From Clostridiales bacterium (lineage in GTDB: Bacteria > Bacillota > Clostridia > Oscillospirales > Acutalibacteraceae), in contig JAJBVR010000171.1 of assembly GCA_020859725.1 (NCBI GenBank), forward strand, positions 1-13,602: 13,602 nt of DNA, written 5' to 3'. Shown here in pieces: positions 7,698 through 13,602 of the stretch; position 1 is the first letter of the stretch; each line of letters starts with the position of its first letter. Below the pieces are notes generated by a model. That model was not told the origin of the DNA. It saw nothing but the letters and a program-made list of their open reading frames with translations, and did not search any database. The translations under genes and the position numbers were made by a program.

Positions 7698-7822
7698 TTA
7701 TTGATACCAAGTTGCGCCATCCTCTCCTTTATCAAGCCGAGTTCTTTTTGATCCACGAAAAATTTGACCTGTATCGGTCGCTTGCGATTCCGGTTGTCTG
7801 GCTTCGGGATACCTACACTCAT
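7694..7822 (-). pseudogene. Truncated mobC-like mobilization (relaxosome) protein gene
   Basis: On the minus strand from ATG 7822 the translation contains KRPIQVKFFVDQKELGLIKERMAQLGINNR, the N-terminal ribbon-helix-helix region of MobC-type accessory proteins that help a relaxase nick oriT. Family members continue with a long helical part. Here the similarity ends at about 7694, where the frame enters the antisense of the phage-like fragment. About 40 residues survive. An AAGGGATG ribosome-like site and a TATAAT (minus strand, around 7843-7848) precede it, so the start region looks original. It marks a mobilizable element that has since been rearranged. Confidence 0.65.
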
Positions 7823-7830
7823 CCCTTAAA

Positions 7831-7842
7831 GTGTGTACACAC
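7831..7842. repeat. Perfect 12-bp palindrome upstream of the mobC remnant
   Basis: GTGTGTACACAC is self-complementary and lies between the mobC-like start and its probable -10 box. It could be an operator for a mobilization-gene regulator. Function is inferred from position only. Confidence 0.4.
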
Positions 7843-7850
7843 ATTATATC

Positions 7851-7944
7851 ACAACAGCAACGGAGTTTTTGATAGTAAACCCAGAATTTGTAGTTCTAAA
7901 ATATATAGTCAAGCATACTGAACAACAGTAGAAGAGTTTTTGAT
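7851..7944 (+). repeat. 23-bp direct repeat pair upstream of the mobC remnant
   Basis: ACAACAG-N5-GAGTTTTTGAT occurs at 7851-7873 and again at 7922-7944, exactly 71 bases apart, with all 18 defined positions identical. In mobilizable elements the DNA just upstream of mobC often holds oriT and its accessory-protein sites, so these may be remnants of such sites. That reading is inference. Confidence 0.5.
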
Positions 7945-7976
7945 TTTCGCGGTAGCTGCGTTCATTAAAAATTCTT

Positions 7977-8050
7977 AATTTGCGAGCAGGTTGCATATTG
8001 ACAAACAAGTCAAGTTGGTATATAATAATTTGCGAATAGATTGCAAATTG
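7977..8050 (+). promoter_or_regulatory. zur promoter bracketed by two inverted-repeat operators
   Basis: TTGACA (7998-8003), 17 bases and TATAAT (8021-8026) form an exact consensus promoter. A 24-base element occurs twice, exactly 50 bases apart. The copy at 8027-8050 begins AATTTGC, then nine bases, then GCAAATT, a 7-bp-arm inverted repeat directly after the -10 box. The copy at 7977-8000 has AATTTGC-N9-GCATATT and its end overlaps the -35 box. Repressor bound at either site would block RNA polymerase. The adjacent Fur-family gene makes autoregulation by zinc likely. I found no other copy in the window. Confidence 0.8.
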
Positions 8051-8063
8051 GGGGGCGTGGCTG

Positions 8064-8456
8064 ATGGAAAAGTATCTGACACGGCAGCGCAAGCGGCTTC
8101 TTGAATACCTTTCAAATCATACGGACGAACAGATGACCGCACGACAAATCGCCGACGCACTGACGGCGGATAACATCAGCATCAGCGCCGTTTACCGCAA
8201 CCTTTCCGCCTTAGAGGAGGAAGGGCTGCTTAAGCGAAGTATCCGAGAAAATACCAGAGAAGTCTATTATCAATATATTGCCGCAGAGAAATGTAAAGGC
8301 ACCTTGCATCTGTCCTGCTGTGTCTGCGGAAAAATCATTCATCTTGGAGATATGGTTGCTGAGCAGCTTCTCCACAGCACAATGGAAAGCACGGGCTTTC
8401 GGATTGATAAATCAGAAACGATCCTCTACGGTGTTTGTGCCGATTGCAGGAAATAA
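8064..8456 (+). CDS. zur: Fur-family transcriptional regulator, probably Zur
   Basis: This 130-residue metal-sensing repressor has the winged-helix N-terminus expected of Fur proteins: MTARQIADAL (24-33) and the recognition-helix region ISISAVYRNLSALEEEGLL (38-56). The dimerization half holds the structural zinc site as two CxxC pairs, C85/C88 (SCCVCGK) and C125/C128 (GVCADCRK). The segment between them carries His82 and HLGD at 93-96. Family members sense iron, zinc, manganese or peroxide. Zinc is inferred here because the gene heads a znuA-znuC-znuB region. The start ATG has a G-rich but non-canonical ribosome site. Its own promoter is flanked by two operator-like repeats. Confidence 0.88.
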   Translation: MEKYLTRQRKRLLEYLSNHTDEQMTARQIADALTADNISISAVYRNLSALEEEGLLKRSIRENTREVYYQYIAAEKCKGTLHLSCCVCGKIIHLGDMVAEQLLHSTMESTGFRIDKSETILYGVCADCRK

Positions 8457-8472
8457 AAGGGTGGTGAGCAGA

Positions 8473-8769
8473 ATGGAAAAGAAGAACAGAATTGTGGCAG
8501 CGTTTCTTGCTGTTATCGTTTTTGTTGTCATGCTCTATTCTGCTCTCTATATTGCAGCAGAAGCTGACCACGATTGTGTGGGCGATAACTGCCCGATCTG
8601 TGCTCAAATCAATGTTTGCCAGAATACCCTAAAAAACCTTTCGCTTGCCGTATGCGCCGCAGTCTTTGCTGCTGCGTTTACATATACGCTTTGCAGGAGT
8701 ATTTCTGCCTGTGCAGATATTACCCCAAGCTATACTTTGGTTTCGCTTAAGGTCAAGCTTTCAGATTAA
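8473..8769 (+). CDS. Small two-helix membrane protein with Cys-rich loop, zinc-locus associated
   Basis: The 98-residue protein has no function I know. It has a first hydrophobic helix (about 7-28), a loop with D34-C35, C40 and C43 in the pattern DHDCVGDNCPICAQ plus C49, then a second hydrophobic helix (about 56-76). The C-terminal tail is polar. The loop between the helices would lie on one face of the membrane and offers His and three Cys as a possible metal site. I chose ATG 8473 because the sequence from there is coherent and a GGTGAG site lies five bases upstream; the same frame stays open back to 8278 but inside zur. It follows zur by 16 bases, so they are probably co-transcribed. A part in zinc handling is inferred from context and the motif. 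Confidence 0.75.
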   Translation: MEKKNRIVAAFLAVIVFVVMLYSALYIAAEADHDCVGDNCPICAQINVCQNTLKNLSLAVCAAVFAAAFTYTLCRSISACADITPSYTLVSLKVKLSD

Positions 8770-8784
8770 ATAAGAACTATTTAT

Positions 8785-8845
8785 AAGGGTGTAGTCTATC
8801 CGTTTTCGGATAGGCTTTCATGGCGTTGCCGTTACCCTTGTATTT
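8785..8845 (+). promoter_or_regulatory. Structured leader (hairpins within an outer stem) before znuA
   Basis: AGTCTATCCG (8793-8802) and CGGATAGGCT (8807-8816) form a 10-bp stem with a TTTT loop and one wobble pair. It is enclosed by AAGGGT (8785-8790) and ACCCTT (8834-8839), with a small GGC-GTT-GCC stem (8822-8830) between, giving a possible three-way junction. GTATTTTT follows. It may terminate or attenuate transcription between the small membrane protein gene and znuA, or set mRNA stability. It matches no riboswitch class I recognise. Confidence 0.5.
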
Positions 8846-8890
8846 TTGCGCCCATTTTTAAGCTCTTATCATAATCTGGAGGTATAACCT

Positions 8891-10399
8891 ATGAAAAAAT
8901 TAACTGCGCTGCTGCTTGCGCTTTTGATGCTCGTCGGCGTTCTTGCCGGCTGCGGAAAGCAGAATGACGCCAATAAGACTGACAAACTGAACATTGTCAC
9001 CACCATTTTCCCCGAATATGATTGGGTTAAAGAAATTCTCGGTAACAAGGCTGGCAATGCAGAAATCACTATGCTGCTGGACAACGGGGTTGATCTGCAT
9101 AGCTATCAGCCTACTGCCGATGATATTGTCAAGATCTCCGATTGCGACTTGTTTGTTTATGTCGGCGGCGAGTCGGACGGCTGGGTGGATGATGCCCTGA
9201 AAAATGCTACCAACAAGAATATGAAGGTCATCAATTTGCTGGAAGTGTTAGGAGATTCCGTGAAAACGGAAGAAACCGTTGAGGGTATGCAGGAGGAAGA
9301 ACACGACCATGACCACGGTCACGATGAAGAAATCACAAAGGACGACATCAAAGACCGTACCCTCTCAGACTTCGCTGGAGAATGGAAGTCCCTGTACCCT
9401 TATCTGTTGAACGGCGATTTGGACGAATACTGCGAACATAAGGAGGAAGAGGATGAGGACAGCTCAACCACGAATGACACCTATCTGGAGAAGTATAAGG
9501 CTTCGTGGCAGTGTGACGCAAACAAAATTACAATTAACGGAAACAAAATCACTTTTACTTATGCAGACGGAAAATTCGTTTCTGCCGAATACACCTATGC
9601 CGGTTATCAGCCGAAACTGAATGACGAGGGTAAAATCAGCAGCGTCCGTTATCAGTTTGAAACGAACAGTACTGATGCTCCCAAATATGTGCAGTTCAAC
9701 GACCACGGTCACGAGCCGGGCGAGGCGGAGCATTTCCATATCTACTTCAGCAACGACGGCTTCGATGCGTTGATGAGTGCCAAGACCAATCCGTTTTTTG
9801 CGAAGGATGCGCTTACTGTTGATGAAATCCTTGATGAACTGATGGGTCACGAGCATGAGGAAGAAAAGGACGAGCACGTCTGGCTGTCCCTGAAGAATGC
9901 CGAGGTGCTTGTCAATGCCATTTCCGCGTCTTTACAGGAGCTTGACCCCGATAATAAAGCCACCTATGCCGCAAATTCTTCTGCATATATCAAAAAGCTC
10001 TCCGCGCTGGACGGCGAATATCAGGCAGCCGTGGACGCTGCGACCTATAAGACCGTTTTGTTTGGCGACCGTTTCCCGTTCCGTTATATGGTGGACGATT
10101 ACGGTCTGAGCTACTATGCCGCTTTTGTGGGCTGCTCCGCTGAAACCGAAGCCAGCTTTGAAACGATCTCTTTCCTCGCTGGCAAGGTGGACGAACTGAA
10201 CCTGCCCTGCGTTCTGACCATTGAGGGCGCACAACATAAGATTGCCGAAACCATTGTACAGAACACGACCGCGAAAAATCAAAAGGTGCTGACGATGGAT
10301 TCCATGCAGTCCACCACTTCAAAAGATCTGGCAAACGGCACGACCTACCTCTCCGTTATGGAGCAAAACCTTTCCGTGCTGAAAGAAGCATTTGGTTAA
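8891..10399 (+). CDS. znuA: Zinc ABC transporter substrate-binding lipoprotein ZnuA with nested ZinT domain
   Basis: This 502-residue lipoprotein captures zinc outside the cell for ZnuBC. A signal peptide ends in lipobox LAGC with Cys21. The N-terminal ZnuA lobe (about 30-125) includes VDLHSYQPT with ligand His70. A His/Glu-rich stretch (137-144) leads into a complete ZinT-like domain (about 150-320): LSDFAGEWKSLYPYLLNGDLD, then YKASWQCDA, and the metal motif HFHIYF at 281-286. ZnuA then resumes with DEHVWLS, ligand His329, and the C-terminal lobe. The usual third ligand region reads GDRFPFRYM (392-400) with no His, followed by AFVGCSAETEAS. A strong GGAGGT (8878-8883) lies seven bases before the ATG. 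Streptococcal AdcA also fuses these domains, but with ZinT at the C-terminus; here ZinT sits inside the His-rich loop. Confidence 0.92.
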   Translation: MKKLTALLLALLMLVGVLAGCGKQNDANKTDKLNIVTTIFPEYDWVKEILGNKAGNAEITMLLDNGVDLHSYQPTADDIVKISDCDLFVYVGGESDGWVDDALKNATNKNMKVINLLEVLGDSVKTEETVEGMQEEEHDHDHGHDEEITKDDIKDRTLSDFAGEWKSLYPYLLNGDLDEYCEHKEEEDEDSSTTNDTYLEKYKASWQCDANKITINGNKITFTYADGKFVSAEYTYAGYQPKLNDEGKISSVRYQFETNSTDAPKYVQFNDHGHEPGEAEHFHIYFSNDGFDALMSAKTNPFFAKDALTVDEILDELMGHEHEEEKDEHVWLSLKNAEVLVNAISASLQELDPDNKATYAANSSAYIKKLSALDGEYQAAVDAATYKTVLFGDRFPFRYMVDDYGLSYYAAFVGCSAETEASFETISFLAGKVDELNLPCVLTIEGAQHKIAETIVQNTTAKNQKVLTMDSMQSTTSKDLANGTTYLSVMEQNLSVLKEAFG

Positions 10400-10411
10400 G
10401 GAGGTAGGCTC

Positions 10412-11124
10412 ATGGCTCAGCTCACTTGTTAAAATCTCTGCGTCGGCTATGATGGGAAGGCTGTTCTGCAAGACCTGAGTTTTCAGGTCTTTGCAGGCGA
10501 CTACCTCTGCATTGTGGGAGAAAACGGCTCCGGCAAGAGTACCCTTATGAAAACGATTCTCGGCTTGCAGCCGCCCATCAGCGGCAAAATTTTGACGGGC
10601 GACGGGCTGAGGAAAAACGAGATCGGCTATCTGCCGCAACAGACAGTTGTACAAAAGGACTTCCCGGCATCCGTGAGAGAAATCGTTCTCTCCGGGTGCC
10701 AGGGGCGCTGCGGCAGCCGTCCCTTTTACAACAAGGAAGAAAAGCTGCTTGCCGCAGACGCTATGGACAAGATGCAAATCACCCGGCTTGCAAGACGCTG
10801 CTATCGGGAGCTTTCCGGCGGCCAGCTGCAGCGGGTATTACTTGCCCGTGCGCTGTGCGCTACCCGAAAAATGCTGCTTTTGGACGAGCCTGTTTCCGGG
10901 CTTGACCCGAAGGTAACGGCCGAAATGTACCGTTTGATCGGAGAATTGAATATCGGGACGGCATAACCGTTATGATGATTTCTCACGATATAACTGCCTC
11001 AGTCAGATATGCCAGCCATATTTTGCATATAGGCGATAACGTTTTTTTCGGAACAAAGACGGAATATCTCAGCAGCCCGCAAGGGCGGATGTTTTCCGCC
11101 GAGAAGGGCGGTGATGCGCAGTGA
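10412..11124 (+). pseudogene. znuC: Zinc ABC transporter ATPase ZnuC, disrupted by stop and frameshift
   Basis: The coding content is a full ABC ATPase for zinc import: Walker A GENGSGKST, Q-loop GYLPQQ, signature LSGGQLQR, Walker B MLLLDEP and H-loop MMISHD. An ideal AAGGAGG precedes ATG 10412. Codon 7 is TAA (10430-10432); the sequence around it reads MAQLTC-stop-NLCVGYDGKAVL, so a GAA is likely original. Near 10951-10956 the frame is lost again: the printed frame ends at TAA 10964, while the next frame continues as RDGITVMMISHDITASVRYASHILHIGDN to TGA 11124, overlapping the znuB start. One missing base explains this. A GTG at 10514 cannot rescue the protein because it lies inside Walker A and the C-terminus would still be lost. 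As written, no functional product is expected. Confidence 0.9.
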
Positions 11125-11975
11125 CCGCTATTATAGAAAAACTGGCTCTCTATTGGGCATATCCCTTTGTTCGCTATGCGCTGGTGGTCGGTGTGCTGAT
11201 CGCACTTTGTTCATCTCTGCTGGGGGTCACGCTGGTGTTGAAACGCTTTTCGTTCATCGGCGACGGACTTTCCCATGTGGCGTTCGGGGCTATGGCCATT
11301 GCCGCCGTGCTGCAAATCACCAACGAAATGCCGTTGGTCATGGTCATTACGATCATTAGCGCCGTGCTGCTTCTGCGTACCGGGCAGAACACGAAGATCA
11401 AGGGCGATGCCGCCATTGCCATGATCTCGGTAGGGGCGCTTGCCATCGGGTATCTGCTGATGAACATTTTCTCCACCTCGTCCAACTTTTCGGGTGATGT
11501 GTGCAGCACGCTGTTCGGCTCTACCTCTATTCTAACGCTGTCCCCCGTAGAGGTGTGGCTCTGCGTGGGAATGTCGGTGCTGGTTGTAGCGGTGTTCATG
11601 CTGTTTTACAATAAGATTTTTGCTGTAACATTCGATGAAAATTTTGCAAGAGCAACCGGAACGAAAGCAGGATTTTACAATCTGCTGATTGCTATCGTTG
11701 TAGCCGTTATCATCGTTCTGGCGATGAACCTTGTCGGTTCGCTGCTGATTTCTGCACTGGTAATTTTCCCGGCGTTGTCCGCTATGCGAATATTTAAGAG
11801 TTTCCGTAGCGTAACGATCTGTGCCGCAGCTCTGTCGGTTATATGTGCATTGATCGGTATTTTGGTGTCCATTCTCGCCGGTACGCCGGTAGGCTTGACA
11901 ATCGTTGCCATTCAGATTGGCGCTTTTGGTCTGTCATGGCTGGCAGGCACAGTTATTGGAGGTGTGAGAAAATGA
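11121..11975 (+). CDS. znuB: Zinc ABC transporter permease ZnuB
   Basis: This 284-residue permease of the ABC-3 (ZnuB/MntB) family forms the membrane channel for zinc. It is hydrophobic throughout, with about eight or nine predicted helices. It has the family's early motif LVLKRFSFIGDGLSHVAFG and the later LVGSLLISALVIFPALSAMR. The start is GTG at 11121, whose bases overlap the stop of the ancestral znuC frame (GTGA), which shows the two genes were translationally coupled. The znuB stop likewise overlaps the lipoprotein start (ATGA at 11972). Coupling to a broken znuC may reduce its translation. The frame itself is intact. Confidence 0.93.
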   Translation: MTAIIEKLALYWAYPFVRYALVVGVLIALCSSLLGVTLVLKRFSFIGDGLSHVAFGAMAIAAVLQITNEMPLVMVITIISAVLLLRTGQNTKIKGDAAIAMISVGALAIGYLLMNIFSTSSNFSGDVCSTLFGSTSILTLSPVEVWLCVGMSVLVVAVFMLFYNKIFAVTFDENFARATGTKAGFYNLLIAIVVAVIIVLAMNLVGSLLISALVIFPALSAMRIFKSFRSVTICAAALSVICALIGILVSILAGTPVGLTIVAIQIGAFGLSWLAGTVIGGVRK

Positions 11976-12514
11976 AAAAGCTGTTTTGCCTGCTGCTGAC
12001 TGTTCTGATGCTTTGTGCTCTTGCGTCCTGCGGAAATAAAGAAAACGGTAAAGCGCCATCCGGTACTTTACCGAATAATACAACACCTAGTTCATCAACA
12101 TCGCAAGTACAACCTGCAGAGGAAGAAGAATCTAAAGCGGAAACCTCTGAATCCGTGCAAAGTACAGGCAGTGCCGATGTTGACATAACAAAGCTCAGCA
12201 GCACGATGGTCTATTCTGAGGTCTACAATATGATGTATGCCCACGATGACTATGTTGGAAAGACTGTTAAAATGAGAGGGCAATTTGCATATTACGAAGA
12301 CCCCGAAACAAAAGCGCAGTATTTTGCTTGTATTATCGCTGATGCTACGGCTTGCTGCTCACAGGGATTGGAGTTCGTCCTTGCCGGTGAACATACCTAT
12401 CCCGATGATTATCCCGAACTGGGCAGTGAGATTACGGTTACGGGTACATTTGAGCTGCACGAGGAAGGAAACTTTCAATACTGTCAGCTGGCTGATGCAG
12501 AAATGATTGAGTAA
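11972..12514 (+). CDS. Lipoprotein with possible OB-fold domain, last gene of the zinc locus
   Basis: The 180-residue protein has a signal peptide with lipobox LASC (Cys20), a low-complexity Ser/Thr/Glu linker (about 25-68) and a compact domain (about 70-180). That domain includes YVGKTVKMRGQFAYYEDP, then IIADATACCSQGLEFVL, and ends GSEITVTGTFELHEEG. The strand pattern resembles small OB-fold lipoproteins, and the adjacent cysteines in ACCSQGLEF are notable. I do not know its function. Four-base overlap with znuB (ATGA) ties it to zinc import, so an accessory zinc-binding or sensing role is possible. I chose ATG 11972 because it starts the signal peptide, although the frame is open further upstream inside znuB. 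Confidence 0.82.
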   Translation: MKKLFCLLLTVLMLCALASCGNKENGKAPSGTLPNNTTPSSSTSQVQPAEEEESKAETSESVQSTGSADVDITKLSSTMVYSEVYNMMYAHDDYVGKTVKMRGQFAYYEDPETKAQYFACIIADATACCSQGLEFVLAGEHTYPDDYPELGSEITVTGTFELHEEGNFQYCQLADAEMIE

Positions 12515-12961
12515 GAACACGACACCCAGCAAAAAACAGGCAGTTTTCCACTGAAGCCGCATTTCTGCGCAATGGTTGACGAAAGCTGTCTGTTTTGCTA
12601 TATTATGCTCGTCGATACAGAATATATCCGATGTGCGTTTTCTTGCATCGAACAAACCGGGTGGCATTGAACATCGTTCTACAAGCCCTCAGAAGTTATC
12701 ACCTTAAAATGTAACTTTTCTGGAAATACAAGTTGTTTTTCAGTTTCCTCGGTGTCGAACATTAATTGCGGAAGGCCCTCGACAGATTTTGTTATTGTTA
12801 AAAGGTATATTAGAGAGCATTCGGATGAAACTGAGGTAAATGGTTCTGACATCGAACGATAGATAACAAAGGGTGAATTTCCGAAAACTACTGCACCACC
12901 GCTGAACCGAAAATGCACCCCATTTTTTGAAATTCTATTAAAGTTAGGGCTATTTGCCAAT
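12515..12961. other. 447-base stretch without a supported gene
   Basis: Apart from the inverted repeat at its start I see no gene I can defend. A minus-strand frame from 12996 (TTG, or ATG 12981) to 12679 is open for about 100 codons. A plus-strand stretch ending at the stop near 12862 reads FVIVKRYIREHSDETEVNGSDIER. Neither has a ribosome site or a family I recognise. The region may hold the decayed right end of the acquired segment. Confidence 0.5.
12528..12599 (+). repeat. Imperfect inverted repeat downstream of the zinc locus
   Basis: AGC-AA-AAAACAGGCAG (12528-12543) pairs with CTGTCTGTTTT-GCT (12586-12599), with one wobble and a two-base bulge. The intervening 42 bases contain a small CGCA/TGCG stem. 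It begins 14 bases after the lipoprotein stop and may end the transcript, though no T run follows the stem. Confidence 0.45.
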
Positions 12962-13010
12962 AAAACCTTTGAAATCGGCATTTTCAGCCGCTTCAAAGGT
13001 TTTTCTTTTT
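12962..13010 (+). terminator. Strong intrinsic terminator, possibly bidirectional
   Basis: AAACCTTTGAA (12963-12973) pairs perfectly with TTCAAAGGTTT (12992-13002). CGGC (12976-12979) and GCCG (12987-12990) extend the stem inward around an ATTTTCA loop. T-rich sequence follows to 13010. The A-rich left flank is modest, so minus-strand termination is less sure. Confidence 0.8.
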
Positions 13011-13069
13011 GCTTTTGCCGGGGTTAAGATTTTCCCGGGATAATCTTTTATTGAATAACGGTGCCAATT

Positions 13070-13602
13070 ATGAATTTTGTTTATTATAACGGAACAAAAA
13101 TTGAATATCTTCTTGAAAGAAAAAATGTGAAAAATATTAATTTAAGGGTTAAACGTGATTTATCCGTAAAAGTTTCGGCTCCTGCTTTTGTTTCTCAAAA
13201 AATAATTGATAATTTTGTTGTTTTAAACGGAGGCCGAATACTTTCAGCTCTTGAAAAATTCAGCGCGGATAATGAAACTGAAAAAAGTATTTGAGCGGTG
13301 AAATTATTTATATTTTGGGCAAGCCCTATGTGTTGGATGTTAAAAAGGATAAATATTCGCATTTTTGTATTCAAAACGGAAAAATAATTTTATATCTTAA
13401 ATATCCAGATAATTATAAATCAAGATACAATGCTTTTAAAAATTTTTGGCGTGATACATCTGAAAAAATTTTATCCGATATGTTTAAAGAATGCTTTGAA
13501 TTTTTTAAAAATGAAAATGAAAAAATCCCTTTGCTGAAAATAAGAATTATGAAAAATCAATGGGGAAATTGCCGACCTGAAATGAATATTATAACCATTA
13601 AC
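13070..13602 (+). pseudogene. YgjP-like (M48-type, DUF45) metal-dependent hydrolase, frameshifted and incomplete
   Basis: The N-terminus from ATG 13070 reads MNFVYYNGTKIEYLLERKNVKN and LRVKRDLSVKVSAPAFVSQKIID, the usual opening of YgjP-type putative zinc metallopeptidases. The frame stops at 13292-13294 just after an A6 run (13281-13286). In the next frame KKYLSGEIIYILGKPYVLDV continues uninterrupted to the window end, passing KIRIMKNQWGNCRPEMNIITIN, the conserved stretch that precedes the HExxH motif of this family. One lost A would explain the break. The catalytic HExxH lies beyond the window. The AT-rich style matches the left housekeeping block, so this gene is probably native chromosome. 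A GTG at 13061 is an alternative start. Confidence 0.82.

Larger units (their letters stand above)
7396..8063. other. 668-base stretch without an intact gene
   Basis: Between the tRNA terminator and the zur start I see only a second terminator-like hairpin, the phage-like fragment, the mobC start, the palindrome and direct repeats, and finally the zur promoter with its operators. No integrase, relaxase or complete attachment site is visible. Base composition shifts here from AT-rich to clearly more GC-rich, marking the start of the acquired region. Confidence 0.7.

Noticed and set aside
7502..7822. A 106-codon minus-strand gene
   Set aside because: Only the first 43 codons are mobC-like; the remainder is antisense to the phage-like fragment.
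7547..7921. A 124-codon plus-strand gene
   Set aside because: Only the first 50 or so codons resemble a protein. The rest is antisense to the mobC start and its upstream region.
8278..8472. Longer N-terminus for the small membrane protein
   Set aside because: This part overlaps the 3' half of zur in another frame; the hydrophobic helix and ribosome site support ATG 8473.
10514..10966. A separate shorter ATPase gene starting at GTG 10514
   Set aside because: The GTG is a valine just before the Walker A loop (IVGENGSGKS). The upstream in-frame sequence is clearly ABC-ATPase, so this is the middle of disrupted znuC.
12679..12996. Minus-strand ORF of about 100 codons
   Set aside because: It starts with TTG inside the terminator stem, lacks a ribosome site and matches no family I recognise. 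A short plus-strand frame is equally protein-like.

Overview
The window looks like a low-GC Clostridia chromosome, probably a gut Oscillospiraceae/Ruminococcaceae-type organism. The clues are the gene order ecfA-ecfT-truA, a DUF5711-like protein next to a CvpA protein, a zinc-finger Clp ATPase without the usual Clp N-domain, and AT-rich coding sequence. The placement rests on remembered family resemblance and was not tested by search.

Layout. Positions 1-6808 are an AT-rich housekeeping block on the plus strand: the 3' end of an ECF-transporter ATPase, ecfT, truA, a DUF5711-like membrane-anchored protein, a CvpA-family protein, pgsA, and a Clp ATPase. The Clp gene is split into a zinc-finger fragment and an AAA+ fragment by what reads as a one-base loss. 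A consensus promoter then drives a five-tRNA cluster, Gly(TCC)-Arg(TCT)-His(GTG)-Gln(TTG)-Lys(TTT), ending in a strong terminator at 7358-7395.

From about 7396 to 12960 the composition becomes visibly more GC-rich and the content looks acquired. The left edge is mobile-element debris: a second terminator-like hairpin, a fragment resembling a phage structural protein, and the start of a minus-strand mobC-like gene fused to it. Next is a complete-looking zinc-acquisition locus. It holds a Fur-family regulator (Zur-like) whose perfect promoter is bracketed by two copies of an inverted-repeat operator, a small two-helix membrane protein with an HDC...C..C motif, a structured leader, znuA with a ZinT domain nested inside it, znuC, znuB and a lipoprotein. 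znuC is broken twice, by a stop at codon 7 and a frameshift near its end, while its neighbours are intact. After a gene-poor stretch and a strong terminator (12962-13010) the AT-rich style returns with a YgjP-type metallopeptidase-like gene. That gene is frameshifted at an A6 run and runs off the window.

How it works together. The inferred model is that low zinc releases the Zur-like regulator from its paired operators, transcribing the regulator, the small membrane protein and the znuA/C/B-lipoprotein genes. ZnuA-ZinT captures zinc outside the cell and hands it to ZnuB, powered by ZnuC. As printed, ZnuC could not be made full length. All three frameshifts fit single-base losses, and two tRNAs each carry one broken stem pair, so sequence error must be separated from real gene decay before the lesions are interpreted.
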